A stretch of 46,567 bases of DNA, taken from assembly GCF_900089775.1 (NCBI RefSeq), contig NZ_FLOB01000019.1, forward strand, positions 1 through 46,567, written 5' to 3'. The notes beneath the pieces were generated by a model. That model had not been told where the DNA came from, made no database searches, and saw only the letters and a list, made by a program, of their open reading frames with translations. The stretch is from Marinomonas spartinae. GTDB taxonomy: Bacteria > Pseudomonadota > Gammaproteobacteria > Pseudomonadales > Marinomonadaceae. Shown in pieces: positions 17,484-26,195 of the stretch. Position 1 is the first letter of the stretch. Every line of letters starts with the position of its first letter. Made by a program: the position numbers and the translations under genes.

Positions 17484-18587
17484 ATGAAAAGGGACAAACA
17501 GGCCTGTTTGGCTGTATCTGAGATGTCTTATTCTCGTCGTGATGTATTAAAAAAGACTTTAGCTTGGTCTGGTGTGGCGCTAGGCGGTGCTGTTTTATCG
17601 GGTAAGTTATTAGCGCAGCCTTTAAGCCTCAACTACCCTGATGAGCATGTCAAAATATTGGATGAGAGCTTTGCCAAGTATCGTTTATTTAATGCCAGCG
17701 TTGAACGCCTCGCGACCGGAATGCGCTGGGTAGAAGGTCCTGTTTGGAGTGGTGATGGACGTTATTTATTGGTCAGTGACATTGCGAATAATCGTATTAT
17801 GCGTTGGGACGAACTTACGGATGAGTTGAGTGTTTACCGTTATAAATCGAATCATTCTAATGGTCTTTGTCGCGATCTTGAAGGACGTCTTATTGCTTGT
17901 GAGGGTTCAACGACGGATGTAGAAGGACGTCGTGTAACAAGAACCGAGCACAATGGTACGATTACGGTATTGGCTGATAATTTTGAAGGTAAACGCTTTA
18001 ACTCTCCTAATGATGTTATTGTAAAACGTGATGGCTCAATTTGGTTTACGGATCCGCCGTTCCAAGCTGGCAGCATGTATGAAGGTAATATTGTGAAAAC
18101 TGAATTGCCGGATGCTGTCTATCGAATAGATGGACAAACCGGAAAGTTAACGCAAGTGATCACAGAGATTGCTGGCCCTAATGGTTTGTGCTTTTCGCCA
18201 GATGAATCCATTTTATATGTTGTTGATTGTTTGACTGGGCCGAATCGCAAAGTGTGGGCCTACGATGTGGCGTCCGACGGTACACTAGGGGCTCGTAAAG
18301 CATTTATTTCCAACATTAAGCATGCAGCTTTTGATGGGATTAAATGTGACCAAGATGGCAATCTTTGGTGTGGTTGGGGCAGTGACGGCTCTAAAGGGCA
18401 GGATTCTAAGGCGTTAAATGGAGTGATGGTCTTTAACAAACATGGAAAAGCAATAGGTCACATCTCATTGCCCGAATACTGTGCCAATATTTGTTTTGGA
18501 GGCACCAAAGGGAATCGACTCTTTATGGCGGCTTCCCACTCTATCTATTCGCTCTATGTGAACACTCGAGGGGCAACCTTCGTTTAG
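17484..18587 (+). CDS. SMP-30/gluconolactonase family protein, Tat-exported
   Basis: The 367-residue protein has a twin-arginine signal near residues 14-38 (SRRDVLKK, then a hydrophobic stretch ending at LLAQP), so it is probably exported folded to the periplasm. The mature part is a six-bladed beta-propeller of the SMP-30/gluconolactonase/LRE type: RWVEGPVW, FNSPNDVIVKRDGSIWFTDPPF, GPNGLCFSPDESILYVVD and DGIKCDQDGNLWCGW carry the usual metal-site Glu, Asn and Asp. The likely reaction is hydrolysis of a sugar or other lactone. The ATG at 17484 follows AAGGAG at good spacing; an ATG at 17523 just before the Tat motif is also possible. It may be co-transcribed with the chemoreceptor. Confidence 0.88.
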   Translation: MKRDKQACLAVSEMSYSRRDVLKKTLAWSGVALGGAVLSGKLLAQPLSLNYPDEHVKILDESFAKYRLFNASVERLATGMRWVEGPVWSGDGRYLLVSDIANNRIMRWDELTDELSVYRYKSNHSNGLCRDLEGRLIACEGSTTDVEGRRVTRTEHNGTITVLADNFEGKRFNSPNDVIVKRDGSIWFTDPPFQAGSMYEGNIVKTELPDAVYRIDGQTGKLTQVITEIAGPNGLCFSPDESILYVVDCLTGPNRKVWAYDVASDGTLGARKAFISNIKHAAFDGIKCDQDGNLWCGWGSDGSKGQDSKALNGVMVFNKHGKAIGHISLPEYCANICFGGTKGNRLFMAASHSIYSLYVNTRGATFV

Positions 18588-18661
18588 TGCGAGTATCTTG
18601 ATTGACGATAAGTGCAGCCACTTCAGGTTGTTCGCTTTCTGTCAGCATATCAAGATAAATG

Positions 18662-18686
18662 AGCGCCCATTCTAGGGCGCTTTTTT
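18662..18686 (+). terminator. Rho-independent terminator after the SMP-30 gene
   Basis: Arms AGCGCCC (18662-18668) and GGGCGCT (18675-18681) with a 6-nt loop are followed by T6. It ends the chemoreceptor/SMP-30 transcription unit. Confidence 0.92.
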
Positions 18687-18903
18687 AACTCGAAAAGTAT
18701 CCATCGATTACAGCGGATGGGTGGCCTAATGCTCAATCGAACTGACGGTTGAGGATGTCACGATCATGTAACTTTCTTAGTTTATACATTTGTTATGGTT
18801 GCTTAATCGGGATCTTTCCCCCATGCTTTTAATACGATTGATTTTTATTTATCAGTCATTGGTCACGTATTTTGGGGTTACAGCATTAAGAAAGGGAGCT
18901 TAT

Positions 18904-18955
18904 ATGAGAGTAGCCATGTGATCCGTTGCTCAGGTAAGTGAGTGCACTTACGCAA
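18904..18955 (+). promoter_or_regulatory. Leader mini-ORF and hairpin upstream of the hemolysin III family gene
   Basis: A strong RBS (AAAGGGAG, 18891-18898) is followed by a five-codon ORF at 18904-18921 (peptide MRVAM). Just after it lies a hairpin: GTAAGTG (18934-18940), loop AGTG, CACTTAC (18945-18951), extended by TTGC/GCAA across a 4-nt bulge. The arrangement resembles a leader peptide with an adjacent RNA structure. Function is unproven. Confidence 0.4.
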
Positions 18956-18984
18956 TGAGAAAAAAATTATGGAGAAAGCAAGTT

Positions 18985-19647
18985 ATGTCGACAGCAGTTT
19001 CTAATTCTAATCGAGGGCAATCTTTAGGCGAAGAGATTGCCAACAGCATCAGCCATGGGCTAGGGCTGGTTGCAGCGATTGTCGGTACGCCGTTTTTAAT
19101 TATTAGCGCAGTAAAATACGCTGATGTGAGCTTTGTGGTTGGCGTGAGTATTTTCTCTGCCACCATGATAATCTTGTATTTAGCATCTACCTTATATCAT
19201 GCTATGCCAGCTGGCTGGCAACGAGTCAAAGAGATTTTTCGGGTCATTGACCATGCGGCGGTCTATTTATTGATCGCAGGAACCTATACTCCCTTTATGC
19301 TGGGTGTATTAAAAGGGGCGTGGGGGTGGTCTTTACTCGGCGCTGTTTGGGGGTTGGCGCTGACTGGAGTGGCCTTAAAGGCTTTTGGTCGAGTGTCTCA
19401 CCCAGCTATTTCAACGGGTTTGTACGTTCTATTAGGTTGGCTGATTTTGGTCGCTATCAATCCATTGATTGAACGTATGCAAACCGAAGGCTTGTATTTA
19501 TTGGTGCTAGGTGGCGTACTTTACACCATTGGTGTACTGTTTTTTGTATTTGACTCACGAATTAAATACAGCCATTTGATCTGGCATTTGTTTGTTCTAT
19601 CCGGAACGGTAAGCCACTTTTTTGCTATTATGTGGTATGGCGCTTAG
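18985..19647 (+). CDS. trhA: Hemolysin III family (PAQR-like) membrane protein
   Basis: The 220-residue protein has about seven membrane helices. Family motifs are NSISHGLGLVAAI at the N-terminus, STLYHAMP, DHAAVYLLIAGTYTPFML and LSGTVSHFFAIMW at the C-terminus, where the conserved Ser, His and Asp residues form the presumed zinc site of the PAQR/HlyIII superfamily. The E. coli member is TrhA (YqfA). I chose ATG 18985 because GGAG lies 12-15 bases upstream and the family begins close to this point; an ATG at 18955 would add a basic ten-residue extension. It is a single-gene unit with terminators on both sides. Haemolytic activity should not be assumed. Confidence 0.88.
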   Translation: MSTAVSNSNRGQSLGEEIANSISHGLGLVAAIVGTPFLIISAVKYADVSFVVGVSIFSATMIILYLASTLYHAMPAGWQRVKEIFRVIDHAAVYLLIAGTYTPFMLGVLKGAWGWSLLGAVWGLALTGVALKAFGRVSHPAISTGLYVLLGWLILVAINPLIERMQTEGLYLLVLGGVLYTIGVLFFVFDSRIKYSHLIWHLFVLSGTVSHFFAIMWYGA

Positions 19648-19675
19648 CGCCCAGACCTCTTTTTTCGTCGATTCT

Positions 19676-19708
19676 AAAGCCCTAGCATGTTCGTGCTAGG
19701 GCTTTTTT
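19676..19708 (+). terminator. Rho-independent terminator after the hemolysin III family gene
   Basis: A perfect 12-bp stem (19676-19687 and 19694-19705) with a 6-nt loop runs into a T tract. It is a strong terminator. Confidence 0.93.
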
Positions 19709-19962
19709 ATACTAAAGGCACAAGTTATTACGCTATATTATCTCTTTTCATTGGGTGTCTGTATAACAAGGAAATGATTAAGGTATTTGTTTAGTGAAGC
19801 GTTTACTGTGTAAGGCTTTGAGAGTGAGTTTAATCGCTAGTGTCAGCTAGGTTAACGAGAAAGTCAGCAGGGAATCTGTATTATGACGACAATTCTAGCC
19901 AAGTAATTCAACCAGTCAAACAAATACGCTGGGTACTAAAATAGGTGAGATAAAAGCGGGAG

Positions 19963-20247
19963 CTATACTTTAATATCGATCAATGAACCAATGGTCTTGT
20001 TCGACGCATCGATGACTTTAGCATTGGCTTTAGATTCTAGCTCGCTTTGTTTGGCTTCAATTAATCCATCCTGAATCGGTGAGCCGTATCGAGCATTGTT
20101 AGTGGTTGCTTCGTTTTGATTCACATTTCTCTGATTGACGGTTTGAGTCGATGCTTGAGCGACTTTTTGGCTCGCTTGGTCCAGTCTATTTTGACTACCT
20201 TGCAGACCATTTTGACCGTATAAGAATGAAGAACCTTGTATATTCAT
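19963..20247 (-). CDS. Small conserved-looking protein, flagellar rod/hook-like N-terminus
   Basis: The 94-residue protein begins MNIQGSSFLYGQNGLQGSQ and continues NRLDQASQKVAQAS. Its start resembles the N-terminal helix of flagellar rod and hook proteins (pattern GLQ..Q.RLD.A...IA), but the rest is Asn/Gln-rich, with a short helix (LIEAKQSELESKANAKV) and no structural domain I know. It has no signal peptide or membrane helix. The gene stands alone on the minus strand between two plus-strand units. I do not recognise a function; the flagellar resemblance is only a pattern seen by eye. Confidence 0.65.
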   Translation of the reverse strand: MNIQGSSFLYGQNGLQGSQNRLDQASQKVAQASTQTVNQRNVNQNEATTNNARYGSPIQDGLIEAKQSELESKANAKVIDASNKTIGSLIDIKV

Positions 20248-20756
20248 GCTGCTGACCTTGATTTCATAAATCTAGTTTAATGCTAAATCAAATACAGTGT
20301 AATGCAAATTGAAGCGCTTGTCTGTGATATGGCTGGGTTATTTTGTAACCAAGATGGTAGCGGATGTGTTTATCGTCAGGTCGCTATTGAAGAGGATGTA
20401 GTCCTGAATAGGTCGTTTTCGTCAGTTTTTGGTAAAAAAATGTCCGTAGCTAATGGTTATCTGCTTGATTTTACATTATAAGAAGGTATTGGCATCAAGA
20501 TTGCCTATTTTTTGACAAATTCACAAGTTGTTGCGAATTTGTTTACAAAATGATTATCCTATCGGAATGAAATTGTTGTTTGACTTGAATTGTGCTCCAA
20601 AAAGGTGCTTTGTCAATGAGTGAGAATGTTTCTTTTTGGTGCGTTTTTTTGTCTTTTTAGCAATACAGGGTGATTAAGTCGAATTTTCTTTTTATAAGCC
20701 ACTTTGTGTTTACTGTAAGTTGGCAATAATAGTACTCAAGCAAGAGAGAGACAGGT
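20248..20756 (+). promoter_or_regulatory. Long intergenic/leader region of the amino acid ABC operon, with hairpin
   Basis: About 510 bases lie between two divergent genes. AT-rich DNA around 20500-20560 (TTGACA at 20512-20517) is a possible promoter region, but no matching -10 box is convincing. A long-armed hairpin, GCTCCAAAAAG (20594-20604) with CTTTTTGGTGC (20632-20642; 10 of 11 paired), is followed immediately by GTTTTTTT. It therefore looks like a terminator or attenuator about 110 bases before the binding-protein gene. Confidence 0.4.
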
Positions 20757-21563
20757 ATGAAGAAACTAGTTGCAGCGGTTGTAATGTTATTTTATGTGGG
20801 TGTTGCATCCGCATCTGATAACGCTCTATGGGAAAAGTCCACTCTTAATCAAATCGTTAAGCGTGGTTCACTGGAAGTGTGTTTGGAAGCAGGCTATATG
20901 CCGTTCGAAATGCGCGATAAGGGCGGTCGTATAGTCGGCTTTGATGTTGATATGGCGAAAACAATGGCGCATGCCATGGGCGTTAAATTGTCTCTTCGTA
21001 ACACTGCTTGGGACGGTATCATCCCGGCGTTGCTAACATCTAAATGTGACATCATCATGTCTGGTATGACCATTACGGCTCAGCGTAACCTGAAAGTGAA
21101 TTTTGCTAACCCCTACATTGTGATTGGTCAAACGATCCTAATTAACCCTAAGTTAAAAGGCATCGTTAAAAGCTATAAGGATTTGAACAACCCTAAATAC
21201 ACCATCGCGACAAAATTAGGCGTAACGGGTGAAATTGCGACCAAGAAACTGATGAGCAAAGCTAAGCTGCAATTGTTTGAAACAGAATCTGAAGCGGCGC
21301 TACAAGTTGTCAATGGTAAAGCCGATGCGTTTGTTTACGATTTGCCATACAATGCGATTTATGCGGCTCAAAACGAAGGGAAGGTGGACCTTCTTGATAA
21401 GCCATTTACCTATGAACCATTGGCATGGGCGATCCGCAAAGGTGACCCTGATTTCCTGAATTTTCTTAATAATTACTTAGCTCAAGTAAAAGGTGATGGT
21501 ACTTACGATAAAATTTATCATAAGTGGTTCAAAACCAAAGAGTGGTTAAGCACCGTTCAATAA
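20757..21563 (+). CDS. Amino acid ABC transporter, periplasmic binding protein (family 3)
   Basis: The 268-residue protein starts with a signal peptide (MKKLVAAVVMLFYVGVASAS, cleavage near residue 20). The mature part is a family 3 solute-binding protein: GSLEVCLEAGYMPFEMRD, GRIVGFDVDMAKTMAHAMGV, WDGIIPALLTSKCDIIMSGMTIT, with VNGKADAFVYDLPYN in the second lobe. It delivers a polar amino acid to the permease and ATPase encoded downstream. The exact amino acid cannot be read from the sequence. A GAGAGAGA-type RBS precedes the ATG. Confidence 0.92.
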   Translation: MKKLVAAVVMLFYVGVASASDNALWEKSTLNQIVKRGSLEVCLEAGYMPFEMRDKGGRIVGFDVDMAKTMAHAMGVKLSLRNTAWDGIIPALLTSKCDIIMSGMTITAQRNLKVNFANPYIVIGQTILINPKLKGIVKSYKDLNNPKYTIATKLGVTGEIATKKLMSKAKLQLFETESEAALQVVNGKADAFVYDLPYNAIYAAQNEGKVDLLDKPFTYEPLAWAIRKGDPDFLNFLNNYLAQVKGDGTYDKIYHKWFKTKEWLSTVQ

Positions 21564-21720
21564 TTTCAATCACGCCTTATAGGCGAGGCAAGGTTGCCTC
21601 GCCTCTTATTCGCAAGATAGCGCCTTCTATTCTTTACTTTGTTGGTATTCGATCATTGTTATTCACACTCTATCGCCGCTACGACAAAGTAAAATGCAAC
21701 ATACGGGGAATGCTTCACCG

Positions 21721-22671
21721 ATGAAAAAGCAACAAAATCTGCTTTTATGGAAAATGTTATATGTCCTTATCATGATTGGAATTGGATATGGGGTATATGC
21801 ATCGAGTAAAAGCCTTAGTTATAACTGGCGTTGGGAGCGTATTCCCCAGTACCTTATTAGCTTCCAACCTACTGATATTAAAGCACCTTTTGATGGGTCT
21901 ATCGAATCAGTAGATCCGAAAGAACATAAAATTGTGGTGCAATCTGACTCTGGTCAAACCTTTGTGGTCACAAAATACGATAAAGCCATCGCTCATACGG
22001 GGGATCTGGTTTTTGAAGGTGATACGGTCGCGACGATAAAAGGCTGGCATTTGGGCTCTATTTCTTGGGGCCTAGTCATGACGCTGAAAATTTCTGCGGT
22101 GGCATTGGTTTTTGCAATGATCATAGGATTATTTACTGGGCTTGCACGTATTTCTCATAATCCCGTGTTGCGTTATCTGTCGGTGACTTACATTGAGGTG
22201 ATTCGTGGGACGCCGCTATTGGTGCAGATCTTTATCTTCTATTTCTTTATTGGCACCGTGCTGAATTTGGATAGATTTACGGCAGGTGTGGCCGCGCTTT
22301 CTGTTTTTACAGGTGCCTACATTGCTGAAATTATTCGAGCGGGGATTCAGTCTATTCATCCAGGTCAAATGGAAGCGGCCCGCAGTCTAGGAATGAATTA
22401 TATTAAGGCAATGGTCTATGTTATTTTGCCACAAGCTTTTAAACGTACTTTGCCTCCTTTAGCCGGGCAGTTTATTAACTTGATTAAAGACTCTTCCTTG
22501 GTGTCGGTCATTTCGATTACGGATTTAACAAAAGCAGGTCGTGAGGTCGTGAGCTCAACGTTTGCTCCATTTGAGGTATGGTTTACAGTGGCGATCTTGT
22601 ATTTGGTACTTACTGGAAGCCTATCTTGGGTCATTCAAAAGTTAGAGAAGAGGTTATCAGCCAGTGACTAA
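21721..22671 (+). CDS. Amino acid ABC transporter permease with inserted barrel-sandwich-like domain
   Basis: The C-terminal two thirds (about residues 115-316) is a HisM/GlnP-type permease with the EAA loop [33 protein letters not shown]. The N-terminus is unusual: after a first helix (about 10-27) come about 85 extracytoplasmic residues ([45 protein letters not shown]). Their pattern recalls lipoyl/HlyD-type barrel-sandwich hybrid domains. Standard permeases of this family are about 220-250 residues and lack this region. I chose ATG 21721 because GGGGAA lies upstream; an ATG at 21694 has no RBS. It overlaps the ATPase gene by 8 bases. Confidence 0.88.
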   Translation: MKKQQNLLLWKMLYVLIMIGIGYGVYASSKSLSYNWRWERIPQYLISFQPTDIKAPFDGSIESVDPKEHKIVVQSDSGQTFVVTKYDKAIAHTGDLVFEGDTVATIKGWHLGSISWGLVMTLKISAVALVFAMIIGLFTGLARISHNPVLRYLSVTYIEVIRGTPLLVQIFIFYFFIGTVLNLDRFTAGVAALSVFTGAYIAEIIRAGIQSIHPGQMEAARSLGMNYIKAMVYVILPQAFKRTLPPLAGQFINLIKDSSLVSVISITDLTKAGREVVSSTFAPFEVWFTVAILYLVLTGSLSWVIQKLEKRLSASD

Positions 22672-23413
22672 TCCCATTTTGAAAGACAGTATTATTGTCG
22701 CTGACAGCGTGGACAAAATTTACCCAAATGGGTGCCACGCCCTTAAAAAAGTATCGCTTAATATCAAAAAAGGCGAGGTTGTGGTGATTATTGGGCCAAG
22801 TGGTTCGGGTAAATCGACATTTTTGCGGACCTTGAATCAGCTAGAGACTATATCGGATGGGACGATTCATATTGATGATATCAACTTGACCCATAAAGAG
22901 ACCAATATCAACAAAGTGCGAGAAGAAGTGGGGATGGTTTTTCAGTCCTTTAATCTGTTTCCACACAAAACCGCATTGGGTAATGTGATGTTGTCCCCCA
23001 TGAAGGTGCTTAAAAAGTCCGCCAAAGAGGCAGAAGCAGAAGCAAAAGACTTAATGGCTAAAGTGGGGTTGGCGGATCGGATGAATAACTACCCGTCACA
23101 CCTTTCTGGAGGACAACAACAGCGTGTCGCCATTGCTAGAGCTTTAGCAATGAGCCCCAAAATTATGCTATTTGATGAGCCAACCAGTGCGCTTGACCCA
23201 GAAATGGTAGGGGAAGTATTGGATGTCATGAAGAGTCTTGCTGGTGGTGGTATGACCATGGTGGTTGTCACACATGAAATGGGCTTTGCTAGAGAAGTGG
23301 CGGATCGAGTGGTGTTCATGGAGGATGGTGAATTGGTGTTTGAAGAAACGCCAGATCGATTCTTTGAATCCGATAACCAGCGCTTACAGCGCTTTCTTGG
23401 TCAAGTGCTTTAA
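22664..23413 (+). CDS. Amino acid ABC transporter ATP-binding protein
   Basis: The 249-residue ATPase is of the GlnQ/HisP type: Walker [10 protein letters not shown] near residue 43, Q-loop [22 protein letters not shown], signature [17 protein letters not shown], Walker [21 protein letters not shown] and H-loop [10 protein letters not shown]. It energises uptake with the permease and binding protein encoded just upstream. The start is GTG at 22664, inside the end of the permease gene. Confidence 0.95.
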   Translation: MTNPILKDSIIVADSVDKIYPNGCHALKKVSLNIKKGEVVVIIGPSGSGKSTFLRTLNQLETISDGTIHIDDINLTHKETNINKVREEVGMVFQSFNLFPHKTALGNVMLSPMKVLKKSAKEAEAEAKDLMAKVGLADRMNNYPSHLSGGQQQRVAIARALAMSPKIMLFDEPTSALDPEMVGEVLDVMKSLAGGGMTMVVVTHEMGFAREVADRVVFMEDGELVFEETPDRFFESDNQRLQRFLGQVL

Positions 23414-23441
23414 CCTTCTATTTTCAGATGTGGTATAAAGG

Positions 23442-23475
23442 AGCCTTGGCAGGGTGCACCTGCCAAGGCTTTTTT
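23442..23475 (+). terminator. Rho-independent terminator after the amino acid ABC operon
   Basis: Arms AGCCTTGGCAGG (23442-23453) and CCTGCCAAGGCT (23459-23470) with a 5-nt loop are followed by T5. Very stable. Confidence 0.95.
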
Positions 23476-23517
23476 GAGCGTTCTTCATATCCATGACATG
23501 CAATAGAGTGAGCAATA

Positions 23518-23925
23518 ATGAGTTCAAAAGAGATTTTGTTGATTTATGATAGGGACTGTCCTGCTTGCCATTATTATTGCCAAATTGTCCGTATTCGTGA
23601 CAGTGTGGGAACCTTAGTCCTTATCGATGCTCGCGAAAACAATGCCGTAATGAAAGAGGTTACGGATCTCGGTTTGGATATTGATCAAGGCATGGTGCTG
23701 AAAATGCACGATCAGTTTTATTATGGTGCAGATGCTATTCATGCTTTGTCCTTGCTTAGCAGTCGATCAGGAGTGTTTAACCGTTTTAACTTTTGGTTAT
23801 TTCGCTCGAAAAAGCTTGCTTCAGTGCTTTACCCTGTGCTGCGCTCTTGCCGCAACCTATTGTTAAAAATACTGAGGAAAACAAAGGTCAATAATTTGGA
23901 CTTGCCTAATAATGACCATTTCTAG
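23518..23925 (+). CDS. DCC-family thiol-disulfide-like protein (DUF393)
   Basis: The 135-residue protein begins with LLIYDRDCPACHYYC, the DCC family hallmark (D-x-D-C-P-x-C), in a thioredoxin-like fold; YGADAIHALSLLSS and a C-terminal basic stretch follow. Members are thought to be thiol-disulfide oxidoreductases, but the substrate is unknown. It is 43 bases after the terminator of the ABC operon and probably has its own promoter. Confidence 0.85.
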   Translation: MSSKEILLIYDRDCPACHYYCQIVRIRDSVGTLVLIDARENNAVMKEVTDLGLDIDQGMVLKMHDQFYYGADAIHALSLLSSRSGVFNRFNFWLFRSKKLASVLYPVLRSCRNLLLKILRKTKVNNLDLPNNDHF

Positions 23926-24146
23926 CCAAGTAAGGTAGGAATAAACCGTCTAATTCTCTGCTTTTCAGGGGGCCCCTTAATAAAGGGGGAACGCTGGTGG
24001 AATGTCGATTCCTTCCCTAGTATCTGTGCTGATAGGCTAAATCAATCGTATTTTATTTTTCCATGATTTACACTAGCGCCTTAATATTGAGCAGGGCCAT
24101 GTGTTGCCTATCAATAGAGTGTCAAATTTTTATTAAGAAAATTATC

Positions 24147-24464
24147 ATGAAAACATTAAAAGACATGACTTTCTTTGAGCGCTTTGAGGCCGATATTCTA
24201 TGTGGCAAAAAAGTCATTACGATTCGCGATGAATCCGAAAGCCATTATCAAGTTGGCTCGGTGGTGGATGTGTCGACTTTTGAAACGGGTCGTTATTTTT
24301 GTCAGTTACGTATTTTATCGGTAGAACCTATAGCTTTCTCGTCGCTTGATGAGGACCATGCAAAACAAGAAAATATGACACTACCAGAGTTAAAAAGTGT
24401 TATTCAAAATATCTACCCAGGAATTGAAAGGCTTTTTGTTATTACCTATGAACGATTAGCATAG
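24147..24464 (+). CDS. yqfB: N4-acetylcytidine amidohydrolase, ASCH domain (YqfB)
   Basis: From the ATG at 24147 the 105-residue protein aligns from end to end with my memory of E. coli YqfB: MTFFERFEADILCGKK, TIRDESESHYQVG, HAKQENMTLPELKSVI and IYPG. The catalytic residues described for YqfB (Lys21, Thr24, Glu74) fall at Lys22, Thr25 and Glu75, a constant offset of one. It hydrolyses N4-acetylcytidine to cytidine and acetate. An in-frame ATG at 24063 would add 28 residues with no family counterpart, so I rejected it. The gene stands alone. Confidence 0.92.
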   Translation: MKTLKDMTFFERFEADILCGKKVITIRDESESHYQVGSVVDVSTFETGRYFCQLRILSVEPIAFSSLDEDHAKQENMTLPELKSVIQNIYPGIERLFVITYERLA

Positions 24465-24728
24465 TCAAATATTTAGCCAAAATATAGTATAGCATTTTAG
24501 TCAATGTTTCTTTTTTATAAGATTTTGATAATAGAATAATTTCTTGTGGACATTCTTACTAATAGGCCTTTTGTTTTAATAAAGTGATCATTGCTCTCGA
24601 TATAATGGGCTCTACAATTTATTTTTTATTTGTCGCTATCATTTATGGGTTAAGTGGTAGTTTTTTGTCGGCATATTTATAAAACAGTTTTAGCTGTTAG
24701 AGCTTCTTTAGTGAAGTGAGGAAAAGTT

Positions 24729-26009
24729 ATGAGTGATCTGGTTGGTATTGGTATATTAATCATGGCCAGTGCATTTTTTGCTATGTCTGAAATTGGTCTG
24801 GCGGCCGCGCGAAAAATAAAATTGCGAGTCATGTCGGAAGAAGGTAACAGCAAAGCAGATGCGGTGATCGCATTACAAGCAAACCCCGGTGCCTTTTTTG
24901 CTATGATACAGATTGCTCTCAATGCGATTTCTATACTAGGAGGGATTATTGGTGAGCAGGCCTTAACGCCGTATATCAAGGAGGCAGTTGGATTAGTGTA
25001 TGAGGGGGCGTTGCTCGATCACATCAGTTTTATGCTCTCTTTTTTATGTGTCACCTCTTTGTTTATTTTATTTGCTGACCTTTTACCTAAGCGCTTAGCG
25101 ATTATTATGCCGGAAGCCATTGCAATACGCATGGTTACACCGATGCGCTGGATTACGTTTTTATTAATGCCCGCCGTGTTTTTATTTAATGGACTGACGA
25201 ACATCGTTTTGAGACTTTTTAACATTCCGACCCAACGTGAAGATATGGTTACCACAGAAGACATTGTTGCCATGATGGAAGCGGGAGCGGAATCGGGGAG
25301 TTTGCAAAAACAGGAATATCAATTAATTGGTAACGTATTCGAGTTGGATTCGTTAACAATTGGCAGCGCCATGACGACACGAGATCAAATTATTTATTTC
25401 GATATTCAAGAAAGCAGTGAAGATATTAGTAATAAAATTATCGATCATCCGCACAACGATTTTTTGGTATGTGATGGTAGTTTGGATAAACTCATTGGTA
25501 TTATTGAGTCAAAAGAAATTCTGCGAATGGTGCTAAAGGGAGAGCCAGCTAAGATTTATCCGGAGCGTATTGATAAAGATATTTTCTACTTGCCGGAAAC
25601 ACTGACTCTGTCTGAATCGTTAAATGCCTTCAAAGTAGCGCCTCAGCCTTTTGCGGTGGTGGTGAATGAATATGGCACAATTGTTGGTATTGTAACCATG
25701 AAGGATTTGTTGAGTAGCTTTATGGGGGAATTGATTACCCCTCAGGATGAAGAACAGATTGTGCAGCGTGATGCGGATTCTTGGTTAATTGAGGGGTTAA
25801 CCCCCATTATTGATGTGATGCGCAGCTTAGGTATCGAGGATTTCCCCGATCGAAGTCAGTATGAAACCATTGCGGGGTTTATGATCTACACCTTAAAGCG
25901 CGTACCTAAAAAAACAGATTTTTTTATCCATCAGGGCTATAAATTTGAAGTGTTAGATTTAGATGGGGTGCGTGTTGAGCAACTTCTTGTAACACGAGTA
26001 AAACCCTAA
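24729..26009 (+). CDS. paeA: CNNM/CBS-domain membrane protein PaeA (YtfL)
   Basis: The 426-residue protein has an N-terminal CNNM (DUF21) membrane domain with about four helices (ASAFFAMSEIGLAAARKIKL, FFAMIQIALNAISILGG, FADLLPKRLAI), two CBS domains (about 200-330) and a C-terminal CorC_HlyC domain (about 345-426). It matches my memory of E. coli YtfL/PaeA along the full length, including NVFELDSLT, EYGTIVGIVTMKDL and GYKFEVLDLDG. PaeA has been linked to cadaverine and putrescine export; for this protein that is an inference from similarity. Flanked by about 260 bases upstream with only AT-rich sequence (TATAAT at 24601-24606 without a good -35). Confidence 0.88.
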   Translation: MSDLVGIGILIMASAFFAMSEIGLAAARKIKLRVMSEEGNSKADAVIALQANPGAFFAMIQIALNAISILGGIIGEQALTPYIKEAVGLVYEGALLDHISFMLSFLCVTSLFILFADLLPKRLAIIMPEAIAIRMVTPMRWITFLLMPAVFLFNGLTNIVLRLFNIPTQREDMVTTEDIVAMMEAGAESGSLQKQEYQLIGNVFELDSLTIGSAMTTRDQIIYFDIQESSEDISNKIIDHPHNDFLVCDGSLDKLIGIIESKEILRMVLKGEPAKIYPERIDKDIFYLPETLTLSESLNAFKVAPQPFAVVVNEYGTIVGIVTMKDLLSSFMGELITPQDEEQIVQRDADSWLIEGLTPIIDVMRSLGIEDFPDRSQYETIAGFMIYTLKRVPKKTDFFIHQGYKFEVLDLDGVRVEQLLVTRVKP

Positions 26010-26057
26010 AGGCGACAATGTGAGTCTTTTTTGACTATTATGTTATAATGAAATACT

Positions 26058-26079
26058 AAAAAGCTATTAAAGGCTTTTT
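26058..26079 (+). terminator. Possible weak terminator after paeA
   Basis: A short stem AAAAAGC/GCTTTTT (26058-26064 and 26073-26079, 8-nt loop) ends in T5. It is AT-rich and weak, but it is well placed between paeA and the peptide ABC operon. Confidence 0.45.
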
Positions 26080-26195
26080 CTCAAAAAAATTAAACTATAA
26101 CTGTGTAACTATTGTGCCAATCAAACCTGTTTACTTTTCCTTATTTTCACTCTCGCTTAAAATAAGCGTAATTAATTCTCTAGGAATATGAAATC

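Noticed and set aside
23968..23989. GC-rich stem near 23973-23988 considered as a terminator for the DCC gene
   Set aside because: The stem is only six pairs and no T run follows.
24063..24146. 28-residue N-terminal extension of YqfB
   Set aside because: YqfB orthologues start at the position of the ATG at 24147, and the extension resembles nothing.
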